Shown in pieces: positions 60,563 through 64,000 of a DNA stretch of 64,000 bases. The first letter of the stretch is position 1. Each line of letters opens with the position of its first letter. The notes under the pieces are model-generated. The model was given only the letters and a program-made list of their open reading frames with translations. It did not search any database and had not been told where the DNA came from. Origin of the DNA: Sphingobium algorifonticola (GTDB lineage Bacteria > Pseudomonadota > Alphaproteobacteria > Sphingomonadales > Sphingomonadaceae); contig NZ_RZUL01000001.1 of NCBI RefSeq assembly GCF_004005485.1, positions 682,001 through 746,000 on the forward strand, written 5' to 3'. The position numbers were made by a program, and so were the translations under genes.

Positions 60563-62833
60563 TCAGTTCCCGGCAAGAAGCGGCAAGGTGCGAAGGCGCT
60601 GGCCGGTCACGGTGAACAGCGCATTGGCGATGGCCGGCGCCACCGGCGGTACAGCGACTTCACCGATACCGCCAGCCCTGGCGGTACTGCGAATGATTTC
60701 GACCGTGATTTCCCCGACATCGGCGAGACGCGGCAGGCCCAGGCGACCCAGAATCCCGCGCACGGGCATGCCCTTGGCATAACGGGCGGCACCGCCCATC
60801 GCGGAGGCAAGCCCGAACATCAGCCCGCCTTCGATCTGTTGCCGGGCGATGTCGGGATTGACCTGTTCACCGCAATCGACCGCCGCGACGATCCGCCCGA
60901 CCGACAGCCTGCCGTCGGTCAGCGCGGCCTCGACCATCACCGCCGCGAAGGAACCACGCATGGCGTGACAGGCCAGACCCTGGCCGCTGCCCGCGATGCC
61001 GCCCTGCCAGCCGCCCAGTGCCGATGCGGTGGAAAGACAATGGGCCAGCCGCGGCTGGTCCCCCAGCATCTGGATACGGAACGACAGAGGCTCGATACCG
61101 GCGATCCGCGCCAGTTCGTCGATGAAGCATTCGTTGAAGAAGGCGGCATAATGGTCGGCATTGGATCGCCAGCGTCCCGTTGGCAGGCCGATGTCGGCGG
61201 GATAATGGTCGATCGCAAAGGCGCCCATGGCATAGGCGGGCACCATGCCGGCAACTGCGCGCCGGTCCGCCCGATCCGCCGCCGCGCGCATCGCATCATG
61301 CGGCAGCGCGCCGCCCGCAATCCGCGCCCAGTTTTCCGCAAGAGCCGAAGGCGCGGCGACTTTCGCGAGCCAGCCGTCGATGCGGCCGCCCCGGCCCAGC
61401 TTCGCCGCCATCCGCGCGCGCGCCGGCGGGCGCGGGCGATCGGCGATGATCTCTTCCAATCGCGACCACATCAGCTGCACCGGACGCCCGATATCTCGCG
61501 CAATCAGCGCCGCCTGCACCCCGACATCATGTGCCATTCGGCTGCCGAAGGAGCCGCCCGCCTGCATGGGATAGAGCGTGACGGCAGCCTCGGGCAGGCC
61601 GAGCGCGTCGGCGATGGCGGCGCGGGTCAGGCTGGGTGCCTGGCTCGCCATCCATATTTCGGCGCGGTCGGGCAGAACGCGGGCCGTCGCCGCCGGAGTT
61701 TCGGCGGTCAGGTGTAGCGCGGGCGCGACCTGATATTCGCTGGCGACGATCGTCGCGCCTTCGAATACCGGCAGCAGATCGCCCTGCTGATAGAGCCGTC
61801 GCCCCGCCTGCCCTGCAAACGCCGTCTCCAGCGCGCTGTCGATCCGGTCGCTGTCAAGCAGCGCGCCATCGACGCGAAACAGCGGATCGGCAGCGTCGAG
61901 CGCCTTGTTCGCCGCCCACCAGTTGGTGCCGACGGCGGCGACCCAGCGGTCCGACCGAACCAGCTTCAGGAACCCCGTCACCTTTGCCGCGGCTGTCTCG
62001 TTCAGCGATATCAGCCGCGCGTCACCGACGGGGCCCTGGCGGATGGACGCAAAGACCATGTCGGGCAGGCGGATGTCGGCGGCGAAATTGGTCGCACCGT
62101 CCACCTTGGACGGCAAGTCGATGCGGGGCACATCCTGGCCGATCAGCCGCCCTTCGGTGCCTTGTCGCAGCGGCAATATCTCCGGCAGGGCAAAGGCCGC
62201 CGCTTCGCCCGCCAGTTCCCCGATCCGCAAGGTGCGCTGGCCATCGGTAATGACGCCATCCTGAATGTCGCAGGCTTCCCAGCCGATATCCCAGCGCGCC
62301 GCCGCTGCCTTGCACAGCAACACCCGCGCCGCCGCACCCGCGTCGCGATAGGCGTCTTCGAACATCGCGGCCGAGCTGGATCCGCCGGTCAGCATCAGCG
62401 CCGACCGCTGCGCATATTCCCGCTGCGCCCATTGCCCGGCATCGCCCAGCAGGCGCAGCCAGTCGCTGTCCAGGTCCTCGGCGGCCAGCAGGCTGTTGGC
62501 ATAGAGCGGACTGATGGGCGCGGGTTGCACCGCGACCGTCCGCCAGTCGGCACCCAGTTCGTCGGCCAGGATCTGCGGCAGCACAGTCGTTACGCCCTGC
62601 CCCATTTCGAGTTGCGGCACGATGACGACAATCTGCCCGGCGCGATCCACTTTCAAAAACGCGTTGAACAATGTTTCGCCCGGCGCAACATTGACATTGG
62701 GCAGATAGCGTCGCGGCCACGCGCTCCACGCCACGAGCAAGCCCGTTGCCACGCCGCCGCCGATCAGCAGGCTGCGACGGCTTATCGGCGCGCTGCGCAT
62801 GATGCCTTTCGATGCCGATGTCCTGCGCGCCAT
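60563..62833 (-). CDS. Molybdopterin-binding dehydrogenase subunit (IorB/XDH family), Tat signal
   Basis: 756 residues of the aldehyde-oxidase/xanthine-dehydrogenase large-subunit superfamily, most like isoquinoline 1-oxidoreductase beta. A twin-arginine signal (SRRSLLIGGGVATG) is near residues 18-32; then the repeated domains with QLEMGQGVTTVLPQILADELGAD, LYPMQAGGSFGSRM and a C-terminal GGIGEVAVPPVAPAIANAL. It would oxidise N-heterocycles or aldehydes in the periplasm. The usual partner, a small [2Fe-2S] subunit, is not adjacent. ATG at 62833, or 62800 (MRSAPIS). Translation of hemH begins 4 bp after its stop. Confidence 0.85.
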   Translation of the reverse strand: MARRTSASKGIMRSAPISRRSLLIGGGVATGLLVAWSAWPRRYLPNVNVAPGETLFNAFLKVDRAGQIVVIVPQLEMGQGVTTVLPQILADELGADWRTVAVQPAPISPLYANSLLAAEDLDSDWLRLLGDAGQWAQREYAQRSALMLTGGSSSAAMFEDAYRDAGAAARVLLCKAAAARWDIGWEACDIQDGVITDGQRTLRIGELAGEAAAFALPEILPLRQGTEGRLIGQDVPRIDLPSKVDGATNFAADIRLPDMVFASIRQGPVGDARLISLNETAAAKVTGFLKLVRSDRWVAAVGTNWWAANKALDAADPLFRVDGALLDSDRIDSALETAFAGQAGRRLYQQGDLLPVFEGATIVASEYQVAPALHLTAETPAATARVLPDRAEIWMASQAPSLTRAAIADALGLPEAAVTLYPMQAGGSFGSRMAHDVGVQAALIARDIGRPVQLMWSRLEEIIADRPRPPARARMAAKLGRGGRIDGWLAKVAAPSALAENWARIAGGALPHDAMRAAADRADRRAVAGMVPAYAMGAFAIDHYPADIGLPTGRWRSNADHYAAFFNECFIDELARIAGIEPLSFRIQMLGDQPRLAHCLSTASALGGWQGGIAGSGQGLACHAMRGSFAAVMVEAALTDGRLSVGRIVAAVDCGEQVNPDIARQQIEGGLMFGLASAMGGAARYAKGMPVRGILGRLGLPRLADVGEITVEIIRSTARAGGIGEVAVPPVAPAIANALFTVTGQRLRTLPLLAGN

Positions 62834-62871
62834 GCCGCCTGATAGAGGCCGATACCGCCTGTGGGAAGGCG

Positions 62872-63309
62872 CTATCCGCCCGACACGACGGGAGAAACGC
62901 CAAGACGCGGTATCTCGATCGCGGGGCAGCGGTCCATCACGACGCGCAGTCCGGCCGCTTCCGCCCGCGCCGCGGCAGCGGTGTTGATCACGCCAAGCTG
63001 CATCCAGACGGCCTTTGCGCCAATCGCAATCGCTTCATCCACTATTGCGCTGGCCGCCTCGGCATTGCGGAATACATCGACCAGATCGATCGGCACGGCG
63101 ATGTCGGCAAGCGCGGCGACAACGGTTTCCCCAAGCAGCACCTGTCCGGCAAGCTGCGGATTGACCGGAATGACGCGATAGCCGTGCCGTTGCAGTACCT
63201 GCATTACCCGGTGGCTGGGCCGGTCGGGCCGATCGGACGCGCCAACCAGTGCAACGATGCGCGTCCTCTCCAGCACGGCGGCGATGGCACTATCCTCGCT
63301 CAGGGGCAT
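62872..63309 (-). CDS. CoA-binding protein (YccU-like)
   Basis: 145 residues of a single CoA-binding Rossmann domain: TRIVALVGASDRPDRPSHRVMQVLQRHGY at the start, IPVNPQ, VDVFRNAE and VWMQLGVIN. The family binds CoA and its function is unknown. ATG at 63309 has AAGGAGAAAGATGCC upstream. Located between the pabC-type gene (37 bp) and the molybdopterin subunit (39 bp) on the same strand. Confidence 0.9.
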   Translation of the reverse strand: MPLSEDSAIAAVLERTRIVALVGASDRPDRPSHRVMQVLQRHGYRVIPVNPQLAGQVLLGETVVAALADIAVPIDLVDVFRNAEAASAIVDEAIAIGAKAVWMQLGVINTAAAARAEAAGLRVVMDRCPAIEIPRLGVSPVVSGG

Positions 63310-63345
63310 GGCATCTTTCTCCTTCTCGCGGGCGATCGACCCCGG

Positions 63346-64000
63346 TCAGCCGCCGACCGCGACTTTCTGCGCCGCCACCATCCCGCGCGAGGCATTGCCG
63401 ATATAGAAGCCGTTTTCCAGATCATAAGGCCGCAGATCGCCTTCGACCGCATGGCCCTGCTCGATCAGGCTGCGGCGCAATATGCCGGGCAGCAGACCGC
63501 GCGTGAGCGGCGGCGTCACCAGCCGATCGCCACGCTCGACGAAAATCGAGGAAAAACAGCCCTCGGTCAGAAAGCCGGACGCGTCCGTCATCAGCACTTC
63601 GTACGTGCCGCCTGCCTTCAATGCCGCGCGATAGATCGACCGGTCGGTCGTCTTGTGCATCAGCCGAGGATCGTCGGCAGGCGCGGGACAGCGGACCACG
63701 GCGACGCGCATGATCGCGTCCGGCCAGGTGCGATGCGCGCGCACCTCGATCGCGACCGATCCACGCGGCGACACCAGCATGCGAATGCGGCTTGGCACCC
63801 GCAGGCGAAAGGTGGCGGCCTGCAATTCGTTGCGCGCGCCATGCCGGTCGAACGCGAAACCCAGCGCGGCGGCGCTGGCCGCCAGGCGATCCATATGCAG
63901 GTCGAGCAGACGCACGCCGTCCAGCGGATCGAAGGCCATCGTTTCCATCAGGTCATAGCGTGCCCCGTCCCGCGCTTCGGCTGCTGCCGCCTGTGAAAGG
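63346..64000 (-). CDS. 4-amino-4-deoxychorismate lyase domain (pabC-type), 5' end outside the window
   Basis: The frame is open to the right edge; the visible part is about 217 residues and ends with TGA. ARYDLMETMAFDPLDGVRLLDLH and MTDASGFLTEGCFSSIFVERGD are fold-type IV PLP motifs of PabC, and PLTRGLLPGILRRSLIEQG fits the dimer region. Because coding continues upstream (EARDGARYDL) it is probably the C-terminal half of a pabB-pabC fusion for folate synthesis. The catalytic Lys is in MHKTTDR near the expected place. Confidence 0.82.
   Translation of the reverse strand, partial: LSQAAAAEARDGARYDLMETMAFDPLDGVRLLDLHMDRLAASAAALGFAFDRHGARNELQAATFRLRVPSRIRMLVSPRGSVAIEVRAHRTWPDAIMRVAVVRCPAPADDPRLMHKTTDRSIYRAALKAGGTYEVLMTDASGFLTEGCFSSIFVERGDRLVTPPLTRGLLPGILRRSLIEQGHAVEGDLRPYDLENGFYIGNASRGMVAAQKVAVGG

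Overview
The window is a dense, high-GC chromosomal segment from an alphaproteobacterium, most probably of the family Sphingomonadaceae. Several things point there: the run htpX / rsmB / rpe / heparinase II-III-like gene / purH, an UrcA-family protein, a CrtZ-type beta-carotene hydroxylase, a PAS_5-type protein beside a very large NAD-glutamate dehydrogenase, a hemC-hemD-mitofilin-like (COG4223) run, and a TonB receptor / PKHD hydroxylase / PepSY iron module. I see no insertion sequence, no recognisable phage gene and no CRISPR array.

Layout. 1-20 kb is mainly housekeeping: peptidases (pepN, aminopeptidase P, oligopeptidase B), an amino-acid exporter with a threonine-aldolase-like enzyme, a tRNA-Thr(GGT), haem genes hemC and hemD divergent from tsaD-gpsA, a polysaccharide flippase, adenosine kinase, a CysZ-like membrane protein and a small lipoprotein. 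20-28 kb holds queG, an ABC-2 exporter pair, a Tat-exported MsrB, and a three-gene envelope-glycosylation module (GT-C-like membrane protein, GtrA, UDP-galactopyranose-mutase-like flavoprotein), then an UrcA protein. 28-35 kb is a minus-strand series purH / heparinase-like / rpe / PAS protein / rsmB / htpX, with a tiny divergent DUF1674 (SDH assembly factor 4-like) gene. 35-38 kb carries crtZ, a DUF2383 four-helix protein and hypotheticals.

38.1-45.9 kb is a tightly packed plus-strand run of seven genes: two GT4 glycosyltransferases, a UPF0104/AglD-like membrane protein, DUF2141, an endonuclease/exonuclease/phosphatase-fold exported protein of the sphingomyelinase type, a plug-less outer-membrane barrel and a GT39-like membrane glycosyltransferase. 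It looks like an envelope glycolipid locus of undefined product. It ends at a C-terminal remnant of a Ca2+-dependent PI-PLC-like gene, broken where a lower-GC islet begins (about 46.09-47.51 kb). The islet holds one orphan 292-codon gene, has a tRNA-like T-arm fragment at its left edge and abuts an intact tRNA-Thr(CGT) on the right. It is the most foreign-looking part of the window.

47.8-54 kb has the PAS protein and NAD-GDH, closed by a strong hairpin. 54-58.7 kb is an iron module (PepSY protein, PiuC-like hydroxylase, TonB-dependent siderophore receptor). The receptor and hydroxylase genes each have a Fur-box-like site and share a 10-bp motif, and there is hairpin structure in the receptor leader and in the receptor-hydroxylase gap. 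58.4-64 kb has an RHH protein, phaB, hemH, a Tat-signal molybdopterin-type dehydrogenase subunit, a CoA-binding protein and the 3' part of a pabC-domain gene running off the edge. Functional names rest on motif and family recognition by eye; no database search was run.
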